NCBI GenBank assembly: GCA_024276295.1
Contig: JAJRXN010000465.1
Coordinates: forward strand, 1 to 16,378
From: Acidobacteriota bacterium
Lineage (GTDB): Bacteria > Acidobacteriota > Polarisedimenticolia > J045
DNA: 16,378 bases
Direction: 5' to 3'
Shown here in pieces: positions 6,189-13,086 of this stretch (the stretch's first letter is position 1; each line of letters opens with the position of its first letter). The notes beneath the pieces were generated by a model. The model saw nothing but the letters and a program-made list of their open reading frames with translations, was not told the DNA's origin and searched no databases. Made by a program: the position numbers and the translations under genes.

Positions 6189-7685
6189 TCAGAACGGTCG
6201 CGGAACTTCGGGCCATGGCTGCCACGGCCAGTAGAACTCCCAGTTCGGTCCGCGAAGTGCCGTCCCGGTGTAGGTCAGCAGGATGAAGGCGACGATGAAG
6301 GCGCAGAAGACCGCGATCGACGCGTAGCGCGTGGAACCGGTCACCTTCTGCACGACGAAGTACAGTACGGCGTACAGCAGGACGAGCGCGGTGGCCGGGT
6401 TGACGAGGTCGAAGAACACCTGGCTCTCGATTCCCGGGAAGACCGATCGCATCGGGAACAGCACCGCGAAGGCCAGACAGCCGACCGTGACGAGCAGGCC
6501 GTAGAAGAACCCGATCAGCCCCCAGCGCAGCCCCTTCCGGTCGGTGAACCACAGCCCGACACCCTTCTGCTCCCGGTCGAGGAACGGGATCGCCGCAAGG
6601 CCGAGGATCACCAGCCCCGGAATGACGACGCCGCCCATCAGCGCCGAGTAGCCGACCATCTCCTGCAGCCCGAGGAAGTACCACGGCGCCTTGGCCGGAT
6701 TCGGCGTGACCTCCGGATTCGCGGCCTCCTCGAGCGGCGCCTGGAAGATCAGCGCCAGGACCAGCGAGACGGCGAACGTCGCCAGACAGACCAGCAGGAT
6801 CCTCGTCGTGAGAAACGGCGAGGACGGCACCGAGTTCTCGTCGTCGAGCGTCGTCGGGTCGTGGACCTGGACGGTAGTACCCGAAGCGATGCCCAGCACG
6901 CTCCAGGTCTTGCCCCGCCGCGGCTGCTGCGGCCCTCTGTCACGCGCCGCCAGCCGCACCTGGTCGACGACCGCAAGGCCGCCGTCCTTGCGGATCCGCC
7001 ACATGTGCCATGCGACCACGGCGAACAGCACCGCCGGAAGCAGCGCGCAGTGCAGCACGTAGAACCGGATCAGCGTCGGCTGCCCGACGAGGTGCCCTCC
7101 GAGCAGGAACGCCTGCAGTTCCTTGCCGATCACCGGTACGCTGGCCGCGATGCTCGTGCCGACCGTGATCGCCCACAGCGCGAGCTGGTCCCATGGCAGC
7201 AGGTAGCCGGTGAAGCTCATCAGCAGCGTGAGCACAAGCAGCACCACGCCGAGCACCCAGTTGAACGGCCGCGCCGATCGCACGACGGAACCGCCCTTGT
7301 AGGAACCGGTCAGGAAGACGCGGAACATGTGCAGGAAGACGACCGCGACCATCATGTGCGCGGCAATCCGGTGCAGGCGGCGCAGGAGCCAGCCATAGCT
7401 GACCGCGTACTCGAGGTCCTTGATCTACCAGTACGCGCGCTCGACGGATGGTACGTAGAGGAACATCAGGACGACGCCCGTCACGGTCAGGATCATCAAC
7501 AGACAGGCGGAAATCGTCCCGAGGTACAGCGAGTAGCCGAAGCGGAAGCTCGGCAAAGAGACCCGGTGCGGGAACCAGTGCAGCAGGAAGTTGGACACGA
7601 TGCTCGCACCGGCCTCGCGGCTCGACTCCGGCTTCCACGACCAGAGCAGCCGGTCCAGCAGTCCCTTGCGCGGCAACAGACTCAT
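6189..7685 (-). CDS. Long cytochrome b of a Rieske/cytochrome b complex, interrupted by an in-frame TAG at codon 87
   Basis: The frame spans 498 codons. The first 86 residues (7685 to 7428) hold the amphipathic N-terminus and helix 1; then comes TAG at 7427-7425; the same frame continues to 6189. The missing link reads IKDLEYAVSYGWLLRRLHR straight into helix 2, so no frameshift is involved. Heme b ligands are H105 and H119 in helix 2 and H212 and H227 in helix 4. The 14 residues between the latter pair match cytochrome b6 rather than mitochondrial b (13). The Qo motif is APWY (about 333-336) in place of PEWY. About nine helices are predicted, so b6-like and subunit IV-like halves are fused, plus a last extra helix. 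A hydrophilic loop of about 60 residues follows helix 4. The start overlaps the Rieske stop as TGATG. A gene caller would probably report two pieces, the second starting near 7355. Without readthrough neither piece can form a working complex. Confidence 0.9.
7425..7427 (-). other. In-frame amber (TAG) codon within the cytochrome b frame
   Basis: The minus-strand codons around it read TAC TGG TAG ATC AAG GAC. The codons on both sides encode recognisable cytochrome b sequence, so this is a single nonsense codon. One base change from TCG, CAG, GAG, AAG, TGG, TTG, TAC or TAT would create it. TAG is used as a normal stop by the pentaheme cytochrome gene (4955-4957) and by the VanZ-like gene (16143-16145), which argues against genome-wide reassignment. 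No suppressor tRNA gene lies in the window. Confidence 0.93.
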
Positions 7686-8185
7686 CAGACCACCAGCCGG
7701 AAGTCGCGATCGACCTCCGCCCCGACATCGACGACGAGCTGTCCGTCGTCCGGAGAGATCTCGACGGGATGCCAGGCCAGCGGACGCGGCGCGGGGCCGG
7801 CGTAGTTCGTCCCGTCACCATGGAAACGCGAGCCGTGACACGGACAGCGGAACTCGCCGATCGCCTCGAAGGTCAGGCCCCGGACCGTCCTGGTCTCCTT
7901 TCTCGCGAACGGGGCGAACTTGACCGTGCAGCCCAGGTGCGTGCAGATGCCCGAAATGGCGTAGAAGCCGCTGTTCTCCCGGAACAGGTACACGCGGCGA
8001 TCGTCGAGGAACGTCACGCCCTGCTGGAACTCGTCCGGCGGACCGATCTTGAACCGCCGCGGCGGTTCGTAGAGCACGTTCGGTATCAGGGAGCGGAACA
8101 GCGGCCAGCTCGTGACCATCGCTCCCAGTCCCAGAAACGCGCCCGCAAGGCGGGCGAGAAACGTCCTGCGCGGTTGCGATTCCAT
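7685..8185 (-). CDS. Rieske 2Fe-2S protein of a cytochrome bc-type complex, Tat-exported
   Basis: The protein has 166 residues. A twin-arginine stretch PRRTFLARL at 5-13 followed by a hydrophobic helix (about 14-33) indicates Tat export with retention as a membrane anchor. The cluster-binding boxes are CTHLGC (C81, H83, with disulfide C86) and CPCHGS (C114, H117, with disulfide C116), the canonical set for a high-potential Rieske centre. The segment between the boxes is about 27 residues. It would move electrons from quinol oxidised at the Qo site of cytochrome b to the adjacent multiheme cytochrome. The ATG has GAGGAGACACG upstream. The stop overlaps the cytochrome b start by one base, so the two are coupled. 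Among Rieske proteins this is a small, bc-complex type rather than a dioxygenase ferredoxin. Confidence 0.95.
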   Translation of the reverse strand: MESQPRRTFLARLAGAFLGLGAMVTSWPLFRSLIPNVLYEPPRRFKIGPPDEFQQGVTFLDDRRVYLFRENSGFYAISGICTHLGCTVKFAPFARKETRTVRGLTFEAIGEFRCPCHGSRFHGDGTNYAGPAPRPLAWHPVEISPDDGQLVVDVGAEVDRDFRLVV

Positions 8186-8243
8186 CGTGTCTCCTCACCG
8201 GAGCGGGGCCCCGACGATCCCCCGGCTCCACCCATGTCGTTCC

Positions 8244-8275
8244 GCGGCGGATCGCCGCCACGGGTCTCCAACCCG
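8244..8275 (-). other. Two small tandem hairpins between the flavoprotein and Rieske genes
   Basis: The 129-base gap between the flavoprotein stop and the Rieske start contains two adjacent inverted repeats. One, at 8261-8275, has a 5-bp stem and 5-base loop. The other, at 8244-8258, has a 6-bp GC stem and 3-base loop. No U tract follows either one. They could be RNA processing or attenuation elements, but short GC stems arise often by chance in sequence of this composition. I see no small gene in the gap. Confidence 0.35.
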
Positions 8276-8314
8276 ACGCCCTCCCGCACGCTGCACGCGG
8301 GCGACCTGGTGTCG

Positions 8315-10303
8315 TCAGACCGCGTCGCGGGCAGCCGGCTCCGTCATCTCGACGAACGAGAAACGCTCCATCGTCATCGCCTCTGTCGGACAGCGCGTCG
8401 CGCACAGCCCGCAGCGGATGCACGACGTGTCGTCCTTCACCAGCGCCGTCAACGGTCGCTCCGGGTCGTGCCCGTAGGCCGCAAGCGCGGCTTCCTTCTG
8501 CCCTTCCGGCATCTCGACCTCGTCCAGCGGAACGAAGACCAGACACTTCTCGGGACAGACATCGGCGCAACGCCCGCAGAGCACGCAGCGCATCGGGTCG
8601 TAGATCGTGTCGACGTGGCAGGACAGACAGCGCTCGGCCTGGCTTCTGGCCTGCTCCTCGGTGAAGACGTTCTCCACCTCGGTGATGCCCGTCCGCCGCC
8701 CCGTCTCCACCCGGTCCGCCGGCCTGCGGGCCCGCTTCTCGTAGGCGGGCGGCATGCGGTACTCGTCGGTCGGGATCCCACGCACCTGCACATGGAGCCG
8801 GGTCTGCGGCACGGCTCCCTCGAGGTACGAGCGGATCGAACGCGCCGCCAGCTTTCCGTTGGCCACCGCCTCGATCACGATCCGCGGCCCGAAGGCGGCA
8901 TCGCCGCCCGCGAAAACGCCCGGTGCGGTCGTGGCGAGCGTCTCGGGCTCGATGCGGATCGTGCCGCCACGCGTCAGCTCGATGCCATCCTCCTCGGCCA
9001 GGAAGCCTAGATCGGGCTGCTGGCCGATCGCGAGCACCACGGAGTCCGCCTCGAGCGTCATCGTGTTCGATTCATCGAACAGCGGTGCGAAACGGCCGTT
9101 CTCGTCGAAGACCCGGACGACGGCCGCAAAGTCGACGGCCTCGACGCGATCCTCGCCGCGGATCGCGATCGGCCCCCACGAAGGCCGCAGCTCGATGCCC
9201 TCCTCGAGCGCCTCCTCGAGTTCCTCCTTGCCCTGCACGGTCCGGGCCGCGGGCATCTGGTCCAGCGACTCGAGCGAGACGACGAAGACCTCGGTGGCGC
9301 CGCCGCGGAGGGCGCCGCGGGCGACGTCCATCATCGCCTGGTCGGCCACGGCCTCGGCGGTCTTCTCGATCTCCTCCATCGGCTTGTAGAAGTCACGCAC
9401 CGCGCTCCGTGCCGCGTCGAGCGCCACCGAGCCGCCGCCGATGACGATGACGCGCTTGCCGAGATCGACGCGATAGCCGCGGTTGATGTTGAGCAGATAG
9501 TCGACGGCCTTGATCACGCCGTCCTTGTCCACGCCCGGGATCGACAGCTCGCGCCCCTGCATGGCCCCCACGGCGAGGAAGAAGGCCTCGTACCCCTGCT
9601 CGCGCAGGGTACGGAGATTGAACTCCGGAGTCAGCGGCGTGTTGGTCCGGAATTCGACCCCCAGCCCTTCGAGCAGCCCGATCTCGCGTTCGAGCACGGG
9701 GCGCGGAAGGCGGTAGTCGGGAATCCCGTAGCGCAGCATCCCGCCGGTCTCGGGCAGGGCCTCGAAGACGGTGACCGCGTAGCCGGACAGCGCGAGATCG
9801 TAGGCACAGGCGATTCCCGCCGGACCGCTGCCGATCACGGCGACCTTGTGACGCCGGCCCGCCGTGCTCCCCGCGTGTCCGACGATCTGCGATGCGTGCC
9901 AGGCACGCTCACAGCCGGGAGCGTCGTCCTGGGCAAACGGATCGGCGTGGGACGCCTCGGACAGCAGTTCGTGGAACGTCTCGGGACTCGAGGATTCGGG
10001 ACCGTACCGCTCCGTGACGAACCGCTTGAGCGAGCGGATCGTCACCGCCTCGTCGATCCATCCACGGCGGCAGGCGTCTTCGCAGGGCGCGGCGCAGATC
10101 CGCCCGCAGACCGACGCCAGCGCGTTCGGATTCCGCGCAACATAGAACGCGGGCAGGAACTTCTCCTCGGCGATGAACTGGACGTAGCGGCCCGAGTCCG
10201 TGTGGACGGGACACGCCTCCATGCAGGGAACGTTCTGGCGATACCAGAGCAGTTCACGGATGCGAGCCTGGAAACGGCGACCTGCCGCAGAGTCCGTATC
10301 CAC
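8315..10303 (-). CDS. GltD-like FAD/NAD(P)-binding oxidoreductase with C-terminal 2x[4Fe-4S] ferredoxin domain
   Basis: The protein has 662 residues and starts at a GTG preceded by GGAGGAACG. The N-terminal GltD-type iron-sulfur domain has cysteines at 27, 31, 66, 70, 74 and 78. The FAD-binding motif VIGSGPAGIACA follows at about 156-167. A second nucleotide-binding motif, VIGGGSVALDAARS, lies at about 287-300 for NAD(P). The typical C-terminal FAD motif GVFAGGDAAFGPRIV is at about 462-476. The tail has a CLSCH (559-563) and two ferredoxin-type clusters, C573/C576/C579/C583 and C628/C631/C634/C638. Relatives include glutamate synthase small subunit, dihydropyrimidine dehydrogenase and NfnB-type flavoproteins. 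No glutamate synthase large subunit is nearby. It heads the run of genes that includes Rieske and cytochrome b, so it is probably a cytoplasmic module exchanging electrons between NAD(P)H or ferredoxin and the membrane complex. No export signal is seen. The direction of flow cannot be told from sequence. Confidence 0.9.
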   Translation of the reverse strand: MDTDSAAGRRFQARIRELLWYRQNVPCMEACPVHTDSGRYVQFIAEEKFLPAFYVARNPNALASVCGRICAAPCEDACRRGWIDEAVTIRSLKRFVTERYGPESSSPETFHELLSEASHADPFAQDDAPGCERAWHASQIVGHAGSTAGRRHKVAVIGSGPAGIACAYDLALSGYAVTVFEALPETGGMLRYGIPDYRLPRPVLEREIGLLEGLGVEFRTNTPLTPEFNLRTLREQGYEAFFLAVGAMQGRELSIPGVDKDGVIKAVDYLLNINRGYRVDLGKRVIVIGGGSVALDAARSAVRDFYKPMEEIEKTAEAVADQAMMDVARGALRGGATEVFVVSLESLDQMPAARTVQGKEELEEALEEGIELRPSWGPIAIRGEDRVEAVDFAAVVRVFDENGRFAPLFDESNTMTLEADSVVLAIGQQPDLGFLAEEDGIELTRGGTIRIEPETLATTAPGVFAGGDAAFGPRIVIEAVANGKLAARSIRSYLEGAVPQTRLHVQVRGIPTDEYRMPPAYEKRARRPADRVETGRRTGITEVENVFTEEQARSQAERCLSCHVDTIYDPMRCVLCGRCADVCPEKCLVFVPLDEVEMPEGQKEAALAAYGHDPERPLTALVKDDTSCIRCGLCATRCPTEAMTMERFSFVEMTEPAARDAV

Positions 10304-10481
10304 CGTTCCTCCAAGACCGAGGGAAACGGCGGCAGTCTACCGGATTAGCACCCTTTAATTGAAGTACCTCCGAGCGTAAGCCGCCCGCCATCGACCCTCG
10401 GAGGGCCTTCCGGCGCGCAATCGAGCCGGATCCTTGACCCAGGACAAGAAGCTCGCCACCGGCGACGACGGCCCTCGCCCG
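10304..10481 (-). promoter_or_regulatory. Gap upstream of the respiratory cluster: probable promoter region
   Basis: This is the longest gap in the window and the only place with a clearly AT-richer patch (10343-10366), about 40-60 bases before the GTG of the flavoprotein gene. A transcription start for the whole cluster is expected here. No convincing -35/-10 pair stands out, and I do not find a TTGAT-N4-ATCAA type FNR/DNR site. No small gene is supported. Confidence 0.35.
10367..10404. repeat. Inverted repeat with 8-bp arms beside the AT-rich patch
   Basis: The arms CCTCCGAG (10367-10374) and CTCGGAGG (10397-10404) are perfect complements separated by 22 bases. It sits between the radical SAM stop and the start of the respiratory cluster. 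It could be a weak terminator hairpin for the upstream gene, since no U run follows in the minus direction, or a protein-binding palindrome near the promoter. The arm length is near what chance allows in GC-rich DNA. Confidence 0.4.
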
Positions 10482-12188
10482 TCAGGTCACGACGGTCGGC
10501 GAGACGGCGACCGCGCTGGTCTCGCGGAAGGTCGGTTGCTCGTACGTCCAGCCCGCCCGGAGCCGGCGCTCCTCCCGCTGCAGGGTGAACCGGAGATAGC
10601 GGCCGACGATCGGCCCGGCGAGCCGCGCCTTGAGTCCGAACTCGCGGTAGAGATCCCGCAGCACACCCGAGATCTTCTCCGAGACCGCGGGATTCGAGCG
10701 GAAGCGCCAGCGTGCCGCCCACAACGCACCGGCGTAGGAAGCCGCGAGGTCACGCACCTCCCAGACGAAGCGCTCCCGGATGCGCGAGTCCGGATGATCG
10801 CGGTAGCGCTTCCATCCCTGCAGCAGCGTCCTCACGACGCGCGTGATGCTCGGCCCGTTGACCTCGAAGTCGGTGCGGAAGGCCTCGAGCAGGAAGTGCC
10901 CCTCCTCCCCGTCGCGGAAGTGGGGGTGCCGGAAGTTGAACCGGAACTGGCCATGGGAGTCGCAGTCGGGACACTCCTCGGAGTCGAGGAGCCTGCCTGC
11001 GGCATCGAACTCGGCGTGCAGCGGCGTGCCCGGAACGGCGGTGTAGAGCATGAACTGATGGAACTCCGTGTCGTGGCTGACCGCATGGCGGATCACCGCG
11101 TCCATCGTCTCGGGCCGATGGTCTTCGAGTCCGATGATCGTCGAACCGAGCACGCGGATGCCATGGGACTGCAACGTGCGCACGAGCTGCCGCGTGTCGG
11201 CTCCACGCAGCTTGCCGTAGTCGGCGTTCTCTCCTTCGAGCCCCATCCAGACCCACGAGATTCCCAGTCCGACGAGCTGCTCCATGCTGTACGACTGCAG
11301 CACGTTGGCGGAACTGAAGACGTACAGCGCCCACGACTTGTGATGCTCGGACATCAGCTCGAGCAGCCGCAGTGCCCGTTTGCGGTACATCAGGAAGTTC
11401 TCGTCCATCACGGAGAACGAGCGCACGGACATCGCCTGCTCGAGTTCGCACATCACCTCGAACAGTTCGTCGCCCGTGCGGTAGAAGTGCACGAAACTGC
11501 CCTTGCCGCCGAACATCGACGAGGTCGCGCAGAAGTTGCACCCCATCGGGCATCCGACCGACGGGATCACCGTCGCCGCCACGTCACCCCGCTTCTCGCG
11601 GAGCCGGATGCCCAACGCCCGCGTTCCGAAACCCGAGACGACGTGGGGATGCCTGACCGGACGGTCCTCGTCTTCACCGAGGAAACGCCGCATCCATCGC
11701 ACGCCTTCGCCGCGGACGATGTGGTCCGCGTCGATCCGCTCGGCCAGGTCGGGCAGGCCCGCGACGTGTCCCCCCACGACGATCGTCGCCTCCGGCAGAT
11801 GCGTGCGCACGAGTTCGCACATCTTCTTGACCTTGTTCACGTTGGGGATGATCGAACCGATCCCGACGATGTCGTAGCGGTGCGTCGTGATCTCCTCGAC
11901 GAACCGGTCGAGCGTCGGAAAGTCGAGGAGCGTGCACGGAGCATCGATGTTGGCCTGGATCAGCATCAGACCCCACGAACGGTGGAACATGCGCAGCGAG
12001 AACGCCTGCTGTACGCGCGTCACCTGGTTGTGATACAGCTCCATCGGGTTGATCGCGCGACTGCCGAATTCGTCGTCGCGGGCATAAGGCCCGAACACGC
12101 TGGAGAGCAGCACGCGAGCCTTGGATCCGAGGGGGTGCACGGAGTGCACCTGAGAACCGTCGAGTACACCGGTAGCGGTTGCCATCAT
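10482..12188 (-). CDS. B12-binding radical SAM protein, substrate unknown
   Basis: The protein has 568 residues. The radical SAM cluster motif is GCPMGCNFC, with C213, C217 and C220 in CX3CX2C spacing, followed by a TIM-barrel core of usual length. The preceding region resembles the Rossmann B12-binding fold of this superfamily, with DIVGIGSI (106-113), TIVVGGHVAG (135-144) and HIVRGEG (156-162). The DxHxxG histidine motif of base-off cobalamin binders is absent, which is common in this class. The C-terminal 150 residues are Arg-rich and helical. Family members methylate unreactive carbons or phosphinates or rearrange rings, and I cannot name a substrate here. Two adjacent ATGs are possible starts; AAGGTGA lies about eight bases before the first. 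The gene stands alone between gaps of 160 and 177 bases, so it may have its own promoter. No link to the nos cluster is evident. Confidence 0.88.
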   Translation of the reverse strand: MMATATGVLDGSQVHSVHPLGSKARVLLSSVFGPYARDDEFGSRAINPMELYHNQVTRVQQAFSLRMFHRSWGLMLIQANIDAPCTLLDFPTLDRFVEEITTHRYDIVGIGSIIPNVNKVKKMCELVRTHLPEATIVVGGHVAGLPDLAERIDADHIVRGEGVRWMRRFLGEDEDRPVRHPHVVSGFGTRALGIRLREKRGDVAATVIPSVGCPMGCNFCATSSMFGGKGSFVHFYRTGDELFEVMCELEQAMSVRSFSVMDENFLMYRKRALRLLELMSEHHKSWALYVFSSANVLQSYSMEQLVGLGISWVWMGLEGENADYGKLRGADTRQLVRTLQSHGIRVLGSTIIGLEDHRPETMDAVIRHAVSHDTEFHQFMLYTAVPGTPLHAEFDAAGRLLDSEECPDCDSHGQFRFNFRHPHFRDGEEGHFLLEAFRTDFEVNGPSITRVVRTLLQGWKRYRDHPDSRIRERFVWEVRDLAASYAGALWAARWRFRSNPAVSEKISGVLRDLYREFGLKARLAGPIVGRYLRFTLQREERRLRAGWTYEQPTFRETSAVAVSPTVVT

Positions 12189-12348
12189 GGCGAGGTCACC
12201 TTTCCTGGTCGTCCTGAGCCGGAGGTCGGACGGCGCAAGTCCGATTCACGCCGTCTCGCAAGGCGCCCGACTGTCCACCGCATTGTGGTCGCGCGATGGC
12301 CCGGGAACAACCCGCCGGCGAAGAAGGCACCGCGGACCGCCGGACCGG
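12189..12348 (-). other. Gap between the HAD gene and the radical SAM gene
   Basis: This 160-base spacer is GC-rich throughout. The only recognisable element is an AAGGTGA Shine-Dalgarno-like sequence about eight bases before the radical SAM start. I see no clear terminator hairpin with a U tract, no -35/-10 pair and no small gene. Confidence 0.4.
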
Positions 12349-13086
12349 TCAGTGCCGACGTCCCCCGGACACGACACCGTCGATCAGCAGGACCGGCAGC
12401 TCCCGGATCGAGCGGATCGTCATGCAGCCGGCATCGTCGTGCAGGCCGAGGGGATCGATCAGCACCGGCTCGATGCCTGCCGCGCGGGCTCCGGCGACAT
12501 CGTAGGACGGCACGTCGCCGACGTGGACCGCCTGCTCGGGAAACGCCTCGAGTCGGGCGAGCGCCAGTTCGAAGATGCGCGGATCCGGCTTGCTCAGCCC
12601 GACCACCGCCGAATCGACGACGGTCTCGAGAAACCGCCCGAAGCCGGTGCTGGCAAGGTCTTCCTCGATCTGGCCTTCGGCGTTGCTGACGACCGCCAGC
12701 CGCTTGCCGGCCGCCGCCAGACGCTCGATGGCTTCGAGCGCTCCTTCGATGGGACGGTTCCACAGACCACGCTCGCGGTGCATCGACCACAGCCGGCCAG
12801 TGAACTCGGCCAGCATCGACTCGGGGACGCCGACGTCCGCCAGCAGCCGCGCGAAGTAGCCGTCCCACAGCCCCCGGAACCCGAGCTGACGACGCACCGC
12901 GGCATCGGCCCACCGCCGGGCACGGGCCTCCGCCGCCTCGAGCCGAGCGTCGTCAGGCTCGAGGCCGACGCGGGCCGTCAGAAAGCGCAGCCGGTCGTGG
13001 TCGAGCCCGACGAGCGTTCCCCCGGCATCGAGCAGGACGACGGGGCGCGCCGCGAGCACGCCCGGATCGACGGGTCGCCGGATCAT
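12349..13086 (-). CDS. HAD-family hydrolase (haloacid dehalogenase superfamily, phosphatase-like)
   Basis: The protein has 245 residues. Motif I is VLLDAGGTL with nucleophile D20, motif II VVSNAEG with S134, motif III LSKPDP with K166, and motif IV HVGDVPSYD with D191 and D196. The cap between about 30 and 110 is helical, as in subfamily I. The position two residues after the nucleophile is Gly22 rather than the acid/base Asp of most phosphatases. Such DxGGT variants occur in this superfamily, but catalysis may differ. The ATG overlaps the stop of the nitrilase-family gene as ATGA, so the two are translated together. The substrate is unknown; phosphoglycolate- or nucleotide-type small phosphates are common for the family, and metabolite repair would suit its partner. 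A longer frame running upstream exists only because GC-rich DNA lacks stops; the start used here is set by the overlap. Confidence 0.88.
   Translation of the reverse strand: MIRRPVDPGVLAARPVVLLDAGGTLVGLDHDRLRFLTARVGLEPDDARLEAAEARARRWADAAVRRQLGFRGLWDGYFARLLADVGVPESMLAEFTGRLWSMHRERGLWNRPIEGALEAIERLAAAGKRLAVVSNAEGQIEEDLASTGFGRFLETVVDSAVVGLSKPDPRIFELALARLEAFPEQAVHVGDVPSYDVAGARAAGIEPVLIDPLGLHDDAGCMTIRSIRELPVLLIDGVVSGGRRH

Noticed and set aside
7425..7427. Reading the TAG as pyrrolysine or as a recoded sense codon
   Set aside because: Two genes in the window end in TAG, no relevant tRNA or pyl gene is present, and cytochrome b is not a known pyrrolysine protein. It is kept only as an alternative to test.
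660..9010. Long plus-strand open frames, for example 1516-3885, 6108-7805 and 7448-9010
   Set aside because: They are rich in Arg, His, Val and Gln without domains, lie opposite clear genes (nosD, nosZ, cytochrome b, Rieske and others), and arise because GC-rich DNA has few stop codons.
10367..10404. Intrinsic terminator for the radical SAM gene
   Set aside because: The stem is only 8 bp with a 22-base loop and is not followed by a U run on the minus-strand transcript.
10434..12689. A 751-codon plus-strand open frame
   Set aside because: It is antisense to the radical SAM and HAD genes, which have intact motifs; its own translation has none.
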